64,000 nt of DNA. Origin: Bacillota bacterium. Its GTDB lineage: Bacteria > Bacillota > Clostridia > Oscillospirales > Oscillospiraceae. The first letter of the stretch is position 1, and each line of letters begins with the position of its first letter. A program made the position numbers and the translations under genes. The stretch spans positions 55,631 to 119,630 of the forward strand of contig JAUMWD010000003.1 of NCBI GenBank assembly GCA_030529825.1, written 5' to 3'. Positions 7,933 to 16,669 of the stretch are shown piece after piece. Under the pieces are notes generated by a model, which saw nothing but the letters and a program-made list of their open reading frames with translations, made no database searches and had not been told where the DNA came from.

Positions 7933-8753
7933 GTGGAAAACTCTATCTTGTGGGAACGCCCATCGGCAATTTAGGCGACTTTTCGCCCCGTGCAATCGAA
8001 ACCCTTGAGAGCGCGGATTTCATTGCCGCAGAGGATACCCGCGTAACGCTGAAGCTCCTCAACCATTTTGATATACGCAAGCCCATGGTGAGCTATTTTG
8101 AGCATAATAAATATGCCTCGGGAGCAAAGATTTTTGCCCGCATTGAGGCAGGCGAAACCTGCGCCCTCGTCACCGATGCGGGAATGCCCGCCATTTCCGA
8201 CCCCGGTGAGGACATTGTGCGTATGTGCGCGGAAAACGGCATAGAGGTTGTAACCGTTCCCGGCCCGTCTGCGCTTATCTCCGCCATTGCGCTGTCCGGT
8301 CTTCCCACACAGAGATTCTGCTTTGAGGGCTTTCTTTCCACCTCGAACAAAAGCCGCCGTGAGCATCTTGAAAGTCTCAAGAACGAGCGCCGCACCATGA
8401 TTTTTTATGAGGCGCCCCATAAGCTTATGCGCACCCTGGAGGACATGAAAAACACCTTCGGCGGTGAAAGAAAAATTTCCCTTTGCCGTGAGCTTACAAA
8501 GCTCCACGAGGAAACAATACGCACGGATATTCAGGGCGCAATCCGGCATTTTACCGAAATACCTCCCAAGGGCGAGTTTGTCCTTGTAATTGACGGCGCT
8601 CCCGAGGAGGAAAGCAGCTTTTCCGTGGACGATGCCCTTGCCCTTGTGGAAAAATACCGCAGCGAGGGACTCTCCCATAAGGCAGCCTGCAAGAAGGCAG
8701 CGGCGGAAACGGGCTTCAAGGCAAATGAACTGTATGACGCATCCATAAACTAA
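7929..8753 (+). CDS. rsmI: 16S rRNA (cytidine1402-2'-O)-methyltransferase RsmI
   Basis: RsmI adds the 2'-O-methyl group to C1402 in the ribosomal P-site decoding region. It is a tetrapyrrole-methylase-fold enzyme. The N-terminus has LYLVGTPIGNLGDFSPRAI and AAEDTRVTLKLL. Other family motifs are VTDAGMPAISDPGE, VPGPSALISAIALSGLP and FYEAPHKLMRTL. At 274 residues it is full length. It is translationally coupled to the upstream tRNA methyltransferase by an ATGA overlap, so two RNA-modifying enzymes are co-expressed. Confidence 0.95.
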   Translation: MSGKLYLVGTPIGNLGDFSPRAIETLESADFIAAEDTRVTLKLLNHFDIRKPMVSYFEHNKYASGAKIFARIEAGETCALVTDAGMPAISDPGEDIVRMCAENGIEVVTVPGPSALISAIALSGLPTQRFCFEGFLSTSNKSRREHLESLKNERRTMIFYEAPHKLMRTLEDMKNTFGGERKISLCRELTKLHEETIRTDIQGAIRHFTEIPPKGEFVLVIDGAPEEESSFSVDDALALVEKYRSEGLSHKAACKKAAAETGFKANELYDASIN

Positions 8754-8767
8754 ATAATCTAAATAAC

Positions 8768-8799
8768 AAAAATCACACTGTTTAGCAGTGTGATTTTTT
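8768..8799. terminator. Bidirectional intrinsic terminator
   Basis: AAAATCACACTG and CAGTGTGATTTT with a TTTAG loop, and A/T runs on both sides. It serves rsmI and the convergent decarboxylase fusion. Confidence 0.9.
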
Positions 8800-8803
8800 G
8801 TTA

Positions 8804-10657
8804 TCATATATGCTTTGTGCCGATTTTGGCACCGTATTTTATGGGAGTTTCAATGCAGTCCTTTGAGAGCTCGAAAAGCTCCTCGTCAAGGTCCACGCTG
8901 TCCCTCTCAAGCAGAAGAACGATGGTGGAGCCGCCGTATTGGAACATACCCTTTTCCTCACCGCGGTGCATTGTGCCGGCTTCATGGTGGTTGACTATTC
9001 TGCCTACCATACAGGCGCCCACTTCAATCTGAACAATGTCGCCGAAATGCGCGGTATGCAGGGTACAGTATTCACGGCTGTTCTGACGGTAAACGGGATT
9101 GTTCAGAGAAACAAGAGGCATAACCGGGTTGTATCTGCCCTTGATGAAATGATTTTCCGTCTTGGTACCGTCGTCGAGATAGCAGTAGCGGTGGTAGTTG
9201 TCAACACCGAGACGAAGCACGAGGCAGATGCCGCTTTCGTAGCGCTTTGCAAGCTCTGCGTCCCGAAGAAGCTCCTCAACCGTGTAGTCAATCTGCTTAA
9301 CGGAGAAGCGGCAATCGGGGCTTAAGCGGTAGGCGGAGAGCATACCGTCGCAGGGGGAGATGAAGTCGTTTTCCTCATAGTCCACGGGGCGAAGCTCGGG
9401 CTTTATTCTTCGGGTGAAGAAATCGTTGAAGCAGAGGTACTCTTCCTGAACATAGTCATTGATATCAATGCCGTTATTTCGGATAAAGCTCTTGATTAAG
9501 CACTTGGATGCCCGTGTATCCATAAACGAACCCGCTATGTGGGAAATCACGGGATTGGTGAAAACACGCTTTATGGGCTTGCCCGCTTTTTTGTTGAATA
9601 CGAAGTTGAGGAAACCGTGGGAAGAGGAATCCTTATCTTTTACATTGTTTTTTATAATTTCCATAAACACCACAAAACCGCTTATTATCAAAGGCAGGAA
9701 GAAGGAAATTCCTCTGCTTAAGATGTCGAGAGAGACGGGGTCGGAGGTAAGCGTTCCAAAGCCCTGCAGGAACAGGAAGTCGGATATACCCACCGCGCCG
9801 GGGATGGGCATGGCATTGGAGCCGAGAATTGCAAGGGTTTGGGCGGAGAGAGCGTCGGGGATTTGAGAATAGCTGCCGCCGAGGCCCAGAAAAATACATA
9901 CGGGAACGAGGATGACCGACATGCGCTGGCCGATGTTGCAGAGCAGCACCCGGCGGGGCAGCTTCTTCTCATGCCGGAGCTGTTCACCGCAGAGCTTGTA
10001 CTGCTCAATGGTGTGAACGAGCTTTTCCTTTTTGAGCTCGTAGTTTTTGAGGATACGGAGCTTACACATCAGCTTGAGACACCAGTCACAGACAGACAGT
10101 ACCGCCTTGTCCTTGAACATACACAGGACATAGCACCATATGAGAACAACCTGAACAAGCGTGCCGATAATGATGCAGATTTTTGAGAAGGTGTCGAGGC
10201 TGAAGAATATCGACGGATTAACAAGGAAGAAAAAGATGCCGATAATCAGCAGCGCTGCGGTGTACATTACGAGATTGAGCATCAGTGCCATGGCGGATAT
10301 TGCCGTTGGCACATTATTGTTTGCCATTATCAGCAGCGCCGCAGGCTGGCCGCCTGCTGCTGTGGGAGTAATGCCGGAAAAATAAAAATCCGTTGCGGAA
10401 TAGAGCAGAGTCTGACGGGTTTTTGCGGGATGATTATAGAACCTGCAGGTGTATCTGAGCCCCAGCGCCTCGAAGAAAATAAACCCGAAGGAAAAAATGA
10501 TTGCTAAAGCGATCCAAAGAGGGTTTATGCTGCGCACAAGCTGTATGAAATCTCTGAATCTGAAATCATCGGAGCTGTTCACAACGATTTTCAGTGTGAC
10601 AACGGTGAGAAGAATCAGAACCAGAAGCCATATTAAGTTCTTTAGCCGCTTGTTCAT
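8804..10657 (-). CDS. Fusion: LPG-synthase-type/YbhN flippase-like membrane domain plus phosphatidylserine decarboxylase
   Basis: The N-terminal ~340 residues form a polytopic membrane domain of the UPF0104/YbhN type (also the flippase part of MprF): several TM segments, the family pattern GITPTAAGGQPAALL near residue 95, and PIPGAVGISDFLFL near 285. The C-terminal ~250 residues are phosphatidylserine decarboxylase: NDFFTRRIKPELRP (about 405), SPCDG with the catalytic Asp (about 434), NYHRY with the His (about 486), and the autocleavage site GGST with Ser577, which becomes the pyruvoyl group. All triad residues are present. Inferred role: conversion of phosphatidylserine to phosphatidylethanolamine, possibly coupled to lipid movement across the membrane. 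AAAGGAT precedes the ATG. No phosphatidylserine synthase gene is nearby. Confidence 0.88.
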   Translation of the reverse strand: MNKRLKNLIWLLVLILLTVVTLKIVVNSSDDFRFRDFIQLVRSINPLWIALAIIFSFGFIFFEALGLRYTCRFYNHPAKTRQTLLYSATDFYFSGITPTAAGGQPAALLIMANNNVPTAISAMALMLNLVMYTAALLIIGIFFFLVNPSIFFSLDTFSKICIIIGTLVQVVLIWCYVLCMFKDKAVLSVCDWCLKLMCKLRILKNYELKKEKLVHTIEQYKLCGEQLRHEKKLPRRVLLCNIGQRMSVILVPVCIFLGLGGSYSQIPDALSAQTLAILGSNAMPIPGAVGISDFLFLQGFGTLTSDPVSLDILSRGISFFLPLIISGFVVFMEIIKNNVKDKDSSSHGFLNFVFNKKAGKPIKRVFTNPVISHIAGSFMDTRASKCLIKSFIRNNGIDINDYVQEEYLCFNDFFTRRIKPELRPVDYEENDFISPCDGMLSAYRLSPDCRFSVKQIDYTVEELLRDAELAKRYESGICLVLRLGVDNYHRYCYLDDGTKTENHFIKGRYNPVMPLVSLNNPVYRQNSREYCTLHTAHFGDIVQIEVGACMVGRIVNHHEAGTMHRGEEKGMFQYGGSTIVLLLERDSVDLDEELFELSKDCIETPIKYGAKIGTKHI

Positions 10658-10704
10658 GTGGAATCCTTTACAATAATTAAAATTACTTTAAGTCTGCTTT
10701 TGAC

Positions 10705-10733
10705 ACTATACAGGGAAGTGTCATATTTGTCAA
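10705..10733 (-). promoter_or_regulatory. Predicted promoter of the decarboxylase fusion gene
   Basis: Minus strand: TTGACA, 17-nt spacer, TATAGT, about 48 nt upstream of the ATG. Confidence 0.75.
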
Positions 10734-10748
10734 CACCGGCAAAAAACC

Positions 10749-10778
10749 TTGACAACAGGGCGTAATACGGAATATACT
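10749..10778 (+). promoter_or_regulatory. Predicted promoter of glutamine synthetase
   Basis: TTGACA, 18-nt spacer, TATACT, 45 nt before the ATG at 10823. It is divergent from the promoter at 10705-10733, and the two -35 elements are only about 15 bp apart. No GlnR-type site was recognised. Confidence 0.7.
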
Positions 10779-10822
10779 TTCAGAATACTGATTTTTTTAT
10801 CAAATATTAAGGAGGATCTGCT

Positions 10823-12910
10823 ATGAAAAATGTGACAGAATTATTCGGAACAATGGTTTTTAACGATTCCGTAATGCAGGAAAAGCTGCCCAAGGAAATT
10901 TATAAGCAGGTCCAGCTTTCCATAAAAGAGGGCCGCCGACTCGGCAGAGACACAGCCGATGTTGTGGCAAATGCCATGAAGGACTGGGCAATTGAAAAGG
11001 GCGTAACCCATTTCACCCATTGGTTCCAGCCCATGACGGGCATCACCGCCGAAAAGCATGACAGCTTCATTTCCCCCGTTGAGGGCGGAAGAGCCATTAT
11101 GGAGTTCTCCGGCAAGGAGCTCATTCAGGGTGAGCCCGATGCCTCCAGCTTCCCCACGGGCGGTCTCCGCGCCACCTTCGAAGCCCGGGGCTACACCGCT
11201 TGGGACCCCACCTCCTATGCCTTCATCAAGGACGGTGTGCTTTGCATCCCCACAGCCTTCTGCTCCTATACCGGCGAGGCGCTGGATAAGAAAACACCGC
11301 TTCTGCGTTCCATGGAGGCGCTTAACAAGCAGTGCCTGCGCGTGCTGAAGCTCTTCGGTAATGAGAATGTCACCTCCGTGCGCCCCACCGTAGGCCCCGA
11401 GCAGGAATATTTCCTCATTGATAAGGAAATGTACGAAAAGCGCAAGGACCTCATGTACACGGGCCGTACCCTTTTCGGAGCAAAGCCGCCCAAGGGGCAG
11501 GAGCTGGAGGACCACTATTTCGGCACCATCAAGCCCCGCGTCGCCGCATTTATGGGCGAGCTTGACGAGGAGCTGTGGAAGCTCGGTGTTCTGGCAAAGA
11601 CGGAGCATAACGAGGCAGCTCCTGCCCAGCATGAGCTTGCTCCCATTTACACTACAAATAACATTGCCGCCGACCACAATCAGATTACCATGGAGCTTAT
11701 GCAGAAGCTGGCTCGCAAGTATGACATGGTGTGTCTGCTGCATGAAAAACCCTTTGAGGGTGTAAACGGCAGCGGCAAGCACAATAACTGGTCCATCACC
11801 ACCAACACCGGTGTAAACCTCTTTGAACCCGGCGAAACCCCCTATGAAAACGCCCAGTTCCTGCTGTTCCTCTGCGCCGTGCTTAAGGCTGTGGACGATT
11901 ATCAGGATATGCTCCGCGTGTCCGTGGCCAGCGCCGCCAATGACCACCGTCTGGGTGCCGCTGAAGCACCTCCCGCCATTGTTTCCCTCTTCGTGGGCGA
12001 TGAGATCGAGGAAATCCTCGAGGCGGTTGAAAACCACGCCTCCTATGACGGCAAGGAGAAAGAGCAGATTAAGGTCGGCGTTCATGTGCTTCCCAAGTTC
12101 CCCAAGGATACAACGGACCGCAACCGAACCTCGCCCTTTGCATTTACGGGCAATAAGTTTGAATTCCGCATGACCGGCTCCAGCGCATCCATATCCGGAT
12201 GCAATGTGGTCATCAACACCGCCGTTGCGGAGTCCCTCCGCCAGTTTGCCGATGAGCTTGAGGAGTCCGCGGACTTTGAAAACGATCTGCACAAGCTGCT
12301 CTGCCGTGTGATCCGTGACCACAAGCGCATAATCTTTAACGGCAACGGCTACGGCGAGGAATGGATTGAAGAGGCCGAAAGACGGGGTCTGCTGAATCTT
12401 GCCACAACTCCCGACTGTGTGCCCTACTATCTCCATGAGAAGAATGTGGAGCTCTTCTCCCGCCACAGAGTGTACAGTGAAATAGAGCTTGCCGCACGCT
12501 ACAAAATGAAGCTGGATACATACTCCAAGGTGCTGCGAATCGAAGCTCTGACAATGCAGGAAATGGTGTGGCAGGATATTCTGCCTGCCGTCAGCGCCTA
12601 CAGCAAGGCCCTTGCGGATGCGGTGATTTCCAAAAAGGCCATCGGAATTGATTGCAGCTTTGAGGCTGAAACCGCAGGAAAGGTCAGCAGACTCATTTCC
12701 GCCGCCGCCGGTGAGGTCAAAGCCCTTGACAGCGCCGCACGGGAGGTGGAAACCATCACCGAGTGCTACACCCGCGCCATGGCATATAAGAACGAGGTTC
12801 TCCCCGCCATGGAGGCTCTCCGTGAAACCGTGGATGCCCTTGAGAGCATCACCGCAAAATCCTATTGGCCATATCCCGCCTACGGTGATATTCTGTTCAG
12901 CGTAAAGTAA
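10823..12910 (+). CDS. glnN: Glutamine synthetase type III
   Basis: This enzyme makes glutamine from glutamate, ammonia and ATP. At 695 residues it is the large GSIII class typical of Bacteroides and Clostridia, not the ~450-residue GlnA. Key segments are [32 protein letters not shown] (about 110-125), [14 protein letters not shown] (about 190), the ATP/metal loops [16 protein letters not shown] and [10 protein letters not shown], and [24 protein letters not shown] lies upstream of the ATG. The gene is monocistronic, with its own promoter and terminator. Nearby PFOR genes are on the opposite strand and not part of its unit. Confidence 0.95.
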   Translation: MKNVTELFGTMVFNDSVMQEKLPKEIYKQVQLSIKEGRRLGRDTADVVANAMKDWAIEKGVTHFTHWFQPMTGITAEKHDSFISPVEGGRAIMEFSGKELIQGEPDASSFPTGGLRATFEARGYTAWDPTSYAFIKDGVLCIPTAFCSYTGEALDKKTPLLRSMEALNKQCLRVLKLFGNENVTSVRPTVGPEQEYFLIDKEMYEKRKDLMYTGRTLFGAKPPKGQELEDHYFGTIKPRVAAFMGELDEELWKLGVLAKTEHNEAAPAQHELAPIYTTNNIAADHNQITMELMQKLARKYDMVCLLHEKPFEGVNGSGKHNNWSITTNTGVNLFEPGETPYENAQFLLFLCAVLKAVDDYQDMLRVSVASAANDHRLGAAEAPPAIVSLFVGDEIEEILEAVENHASYDGKEKEQIKVGVHVLPKFPKDTTDRNRTSPFAFTGNKFEFRMTGSSASISGCNVVINTAVAESLRQFADELEESADFENDLHKLLCRVIRDHKRIIFNGNGYGEEWIEEAERRGLLNLATTPDCVPYYLHEKNVELFSRHRVYSEIELAARYKMKLDTYSKVLRIEALTMQEMVWQDILPAVSAYSKALADAVISKKAIGIDCSFEAETAGKVSRLISAAAGEVKALDSAAREVETITECYTRAMAYKNEVLPAMEALRETVDALESITAKSYWPYPAYGDILFSVK

Positions 12911-12916
12911 AATTTA

Positions 12917-12945
12917 AACCGCCATCATTTGATGGCGGTTTTTTG
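12917..12945 (+). terminator. Intrinsic terminator of glutamine synthetase
   Basis: AACCGCCATC and GATGGCGGTT with an ATTT loop, followed by a T-run. Confidence 0.92.
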
Positions 12946-12956
12946 CGTATGGAATA

Positions 12957-12986
12957 AAAAAACACGGCAGCAAAGCTGCCGTGTTT
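12957..12986 (-). terminator. Intrinsic terminator of PFOR gene 1
   Basis: AAACACGGCAGC pairs with GCTGCCGTGTTT across an AAA loop. On the minus strand it ends in a T-run, 15 nt after the PFOR stop codon. Confidence 0.9.
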
Positions 12987-13000
12987 TGGTTTGTGCGAGA

Positions 13001-16000
13001 TTACTTGTACATCTCGATGAGACGCTGCAGGTGCTCGTAGCGTGCCTTTGCGTTTTCCTCGGATGCGGTGAACAGGTCGTCTGCACGGTCGGGGAACTCA
13101 CGGGTGAGACGGCTGTAGCGAGCCTCGTTCATGAGGAACTCACGGTAACCGTCGGTGGGAGCCTTGGAGTCCAGAGCAAACTTGCTGCCCTCTGCTGCGG
13201 GATTGTAGCGGAAGAGATTCCAGTAGCCGCACTCGACAGCCTTCTTCATCTCTGCCTGACAATTGGTCATGCCGCCCTTGATGGAGTGCATCTCACAGGG
13301 TGCGTAGCCGATGATGAGAGAGGGGCCGGGATATGCTTCTGCTTCCTTGATTGCCTTCAGAGTCTGGGCCATATTTGCACCCATTGCTACCTGTGCAACA
13401 TATACATAGCCGTAGGTCATGGCAATTTCCGCAAGAGACTTGGACTTGATTTCCTTGCCTGCTGCTGCAAACTGTGCAACCTGACCGATGTTGGAGGCCT
13501 TGGATGCCTGACCGCCGGTGTTGGAGTAAACCTCGGTGTTGAACACGAAGATGTTTACATCCTCGCCGGAGGCGAGAACATGGTCAACGCCGCCGAAGCC
13601 GATGTCGAAGGCCCAGCCGTCGCCGCCGAAGATCCAGCAGGATTTCTTGTTGAGGTAATCCTTCTTTGCAAGAACCTTCTGGCCGTTCTCGCAGCAGCAT
13701 TCGCGTGCCTCAAGCAGCTCAACGAGCTTCTTGGTGGCAGCCTGGTTTGCGAATGCATCGTTGTAGGTCTCGATGTATTCTGCGGCAGCGGCCTTGATAG
13801 CCTCGTCCTTGCCCTCTGCGGCAATCTTTTCGACGGAAGCCTTGACGTCGTCGCGAATCTTCTTCTGACCGAGGTACATGCCGAGACCGTGCTCTGCGTT
13901 ATCCTCGAAGAGGCTGTTTGCCCATGCGGGACCCTTGCCTTCCTTGTTGACGGTGTAGGGAGAGGTAGCTGCGGGGCCGCCCCAGATGGAGCTGCAGCCG
14001 GTGGCGTTGGAAATCATCATGTGGTCGCCGAAGAGCTGGGTGATGAGACGGGCATAGCTGGTCTCTGCACAGCCTGCGCAGGAGCCGGAGAACTCAAGGT
14101 AAGGCTGCTTGAACTGGCTGCCCTTGACGGTGAAGTCCTGCATATCCTGCTTCTCGGAAACCTTGGATACCATGTAATCGAAGACGGGCTGCTTTGCGGT
14201 CTGGGATTCGAGACCGACCATCTTCAGGGACTTGGTGGGGCAAACGCCTACGCAGACGCCGCAGCCCATGCAGTCCATGGGGGAGATTGCCATGGTGTAC
14301 TTGTAAACGCCCTTGCCCTTGCCGGCCTTGATATCAACAATGTCAGCACCTGCGGGTGCGGCTGCTGCCTCTTCCTCGGTCATGGCGAAGGGACGGATGG
14401 TGGCGTGGGGGCAAACATATGCACACTGGTTGCACTGTACGCAGGTTGCGCTTGTCCACTCGGGAACGAAGGCGGAAACACCGCGCTTCTCATATGCTGC
14501 AGCACCCAGCTCGAAGGTGCCGTCGGCGTGGTCCATGAAGGCGGAAACGGGAAGTCTGTCGCCGTCCATCTTGCCCACGGGATTGAGGATGTTCTTGACC
14601 ATCTTGACGGTCTTCTCGCGGCCCTCGATGACAGCATCGTCAGCCTTGTCCTCTGCCTCTGCCCATGCAGCGGGAACCTCAACCTTAACAAAGGCGGTGG
14701 CGCCTGCGTCAATGGCGTTGTGGTTCATGTCAACAATATCCTGGCCCTTCTTCAGGTAGGAGGCGGTGGCCTTTTCCTTCATGTACTTGATGGCGTCTTC
14801 CTGGGGAATGACCTTTGCAAGGGTGAAGAATGCGGACTGGAGAATGGTGTTGGTGCGCTTGCCCATGCCGATCTTCTGTGCCAGGTCAATGGCATTAATC
14901 ATGTAGAGCTGAATGTCGTTCTTTGCAATGTAGCGCTTGGAGGCTGCGTCAAGATGCTGCTCCAGCTCTTCAAAGCTCCACTGGCAGTTAATGAGGAATA
15001 CACCGCCGGGCTTAACATCGCGGACAATGGGGAAGCCCTTCATGATGTAAGCGGGAACATGGCAGGCAACAAAGTCGGCCTTGTTGATGTAGTAGGGGCT
15101 CTTAATCTGCTTGTCGCCGAAGCGGAGATGGGAAATGGTGACGCCGCCGGTCTTCTTGGAGTCATACTGGAAGTATGCCTGAACATTCTTGTCGGTGTGG
15201 TCGCCGATGATCTTGATGGAGTTCTTGTTAGCACCGACGGTACCGTCGCCGCCCAGACCCCAGAACTTGCACTCAACGGTGCCTTCTGCTGCGGTGGAGG
15301 GAGCGTCAACCTCGGGAAGGGAGAGGTTGGTGACATCGTCAACGATGCCGATGGTGAACTGACGCTTCATGTCGTCCTTCTTCAGCTCGTCATATACAGC
15401 AAAGACGGATGCGGGAGGAGTGTCCTTGGAGCCGAGACCGTAGCGACCGCCGATGACGGAAATGCTCTTGCCTGCGTTGGCAACGGCGGTAACAACATCG
15501 AGATACAGAGGCTCGCCCTGTGCGCCGGGTTCCTTGGTGCGGTCGAGAACTGCAATCTTCCTGCAGGTTTCGGGGATAGCTTCAAGGAGCTTGTCTGCAC
15601 GGAAGGGACGGTAGAGTCTTACCTTAACGAGGCCGACCTTCTCGCCCTTGGCCATGAGGTAGTCGATGACTTCCTCTGCAACGTCGCAGATGGAGCCCAT
15701 GGCAACGATGACGCGTTCTGCATCGGGAGCACCGTAGTAGTTGAAGAGCTTGTAGTCGGTGCCGAGCTTTTCGTTAACCTTGCCCATGTATTCCTCGACG
15801 ATTTCGGGGATGGCATCGTAATACTTGTTGGAGGCCTCACGGTTCTGGAAGAAGATATCTCCGTTCTCGTGGGAGCCGCGCATGGTGGGATGACCGGGGT
15901 TGAGAGCGCGGTCACGGAAGGCCTTGACGGCGTCCATGTCGCACATGTCTGCCAGATCCTCGTAATCCCAAACGGCAACCTTCTGAATCTCGTGGGAGGT

Positions 16001-16525
16001 ACGGAAGCCGTCGAAGAAGTTGACGAAGGGAACTCTGCCCTTGATGGCGGCAAGGTGAGCAACGGGAGCGAGGTCCATGACCTCCTGAACATTGCCTTCA
16101 CCCAGCATGGCAAAGCCGGTCTGACGGCAGGCCATGATGTCGCTGTGGTCGCCGAAGATGGAAAGGGTGTGGCTGGCGAGAGCACGGGCTGTTACATGGA
16201 AAACAGCGGGGAGCAGCTCGCCTGCGATTTTGTACATATTGGGAACCATGAGGAGCAGACCCTGGGAGGCGGTGTAGGTGGTGGTGAGTGCGCCAGCATT
16301 GAGGGAGCCGTGAACGGCACCTGCTGCACCGGATTCCGCCTGCATCTCCTGAACCTTGACGGTGCTGCCGAAGATGTTCTTCTGACCCTTTGCGGACCAC
16401 TGGTCAACAAAGTCTGCCATGGGGCTGGACGGGGTGATGGGGTAGATTGCCGCTACTTCAGTAAACGCGTAACTGACGTGTGCAGCTGCCTCATTGCCGT
16501 CCATGGTTTTGAATTTTCTTGCCAT
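13001..16525 (-). CDS. nifJ: Pyruvate:ferredoxin (flavodoxin) oxidoreductase, copy 1
   Basis: The single-chain PFOR decarboxylates pyruvate to acetyl-CoA and CO2 and reduces ferredoxin; it is a central anaerobic energy enzyme. At 1174 residues it is typical. Seen in order: the N-terminal domain beginning MARKFKTMDGNEAAAHVSYA with YPITPSSPMAD; the ferredoxin-like insert with CVQCNQCAYVCP (about residue 693) and CMGCGVCVGVCP (about 750); SGSCAGCAETSYARL (about 805), contributing proximal-cluster cysteines; and the TPP site GGDGWAFDIGFGG (about 963) with NTEVYSNTGGQ. GGAGG lies before the ATG. Its promoter appears to sit inside the terminator hairpin of copy 2 directly upstream. Confidence 0.95.
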   Translation of the reverse strand: MARKFKTMDGNEAAAHVSYAFTEVAAIYPITPSSPMADFVDQWSAKGQKNIFGSTVKVQEMQAESGAAGAVHGSLNAGALTTTYTASQGLLLMVPNMYKIAGELLPAVFHVTARALASHTLSIFGDHSDIMACRQTGFAMLGEGNVQEVMDLAPVAHLAAIKGRVPFVNFFDGFRTSHEIQKVAVWDYEDLADMCDMDAVKAFRDRALNPGHPTMRGSHENGDIFFQNREASNKYYDAIPEIVEEYMGKVNEKLGTDYKLFNYYGAPDAERVIVAMGSICDVAEEVIDYLMAKGEKVGLVKVRLYRPFRADKLLEAIPETCRKIAVLDRTKEPGAQGEPLYLDVVTAVANAGKSISVIGGRYGLGSKDTPPASVFAVYDELKKDDMKRQFTIGIVDDVTNLSLPEVDAPSTAAEGTVECKFWGLGGDGTVGANKNSIKIIGDHTDKNVQAYFQYDSKKTGGVTISHLRFGDKQIKSPYYINKADFVACHVPAYIMKGFPIVRDVKPGGVFLINCQWSFEELEQHLDAASKRYIAKNDIQLYMINAIDLAQKIGMGKRTNTILQSAFFTLAKVIPQEDAIKYMKEKATASYLKKGQDIVDMNHNAIDAGATAFVKVEVPAAWAEAEDKADDAVIEGREKTVKMVKNILNPVGKMDGDRLPVSAFMDHADGTFELGAAAYEKRGVSAFVPEWTSATCVQCNQCAYVCPHATIRPFAMTEEEAAAAPAGADIVDIKAGKGKGVYKYTMAISPMDCMGCGVCVGVCPTKSLKMVGLESQTAKQPVFDYMVSKVSEKQDMQDFTVKGSQFKQPYLEFSGSCAGCAETSYARLITQLFGDHMMISNATGCSSIWGGPAATSPYTVNKEGKGPAWANSLFEDNAEHGLGMYLGQKKIRDDVKASVEKIAAEGKDEAIKAAAAEYIETYNDAFANQAATKKLVELLEARECCCENGQKVLAKKDYLNKKSCWIFGGDGWAFDIGFGGVDHVLASGEDVNIFVFNTEVYSNTGGQASKASNIGQVAQFAAAGKEIKSKSLAEIAMTYGYVYVAQVAMGANMAQTLKAIKEAEAYPGPSLIIGYAPCEMHSIKGGMTNCQAEMKKAVECGYWNLFRYNPAAEGSKFALDSKAPTDGYREFLMNEARYSRLTREFPDRADDLFTASEENAKARYEHLQRLIEMYK

Positions 16526-16571
16526 ATTTTTTCCTCCAAAACATTATTATGGTGGCTTGAATATTGTGTCG

Positions 16572-16586
16572 GCGGCATAGTGCCGC
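16572..16586 (-). other. 5' leader hairpin of PFOR copy 1
   Basis: GCGGCA and TGCCGC pair across 3 nt. With the predicted promoter at 16594-16622 the transcript would begin at or next to this hairpin, which could stabilise the 5' end. There is no T-run on this strand, so it is not a terminator for the PFOR transcript. Confidence 0.4.
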
Positions 16587-16593
16587 TTTTGTT

Positions 16594-16622
16594 AGAATAA
16601 CACAAAAGTACCCTAAAATCAA
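16594..16622 (-). promoter_or_regulatory. Predicted promoter of PFOR copy 1
   Basis: Minus strand: TTGATT, 17-nt spacer, TATTCT. Its -35 lies in the loop-proximal part of the copy 2 terminator, so the same bases serve as terminator DNA and promoter. Confidence 0.55.
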
Positions 16623-16642
16623 CGATTTCAGGGTACTTTTGC
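16603..16642 (-). terminator. Long-stem terminator of PFOR copy 2
   Basis: An 18-bp stem (with one G-T pair) built on CAAAAGTACCCT and AGGGTACTTTTG with a GTT loop, running into TTTTG on the minus strand, 28 nt after the copy 2 stop codon. Confidence 0.85.
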
Positions 16643-16669
16643 CGTAATTGTCTATAGTTTAACAGGGCG

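Noticed and set aside
12929..16600. Very long open frame on the plus strand opposite PFOR copy 1 (and a similar one at 17690-20401 opposite copy 2)
   Set aside because: The antisense translation is rich in Gly, Leu, Cys and Val with no family motif, and is a by-product of the codon usage of the highly conserved PFOR genes. No ribosome binding site or promoter fits.
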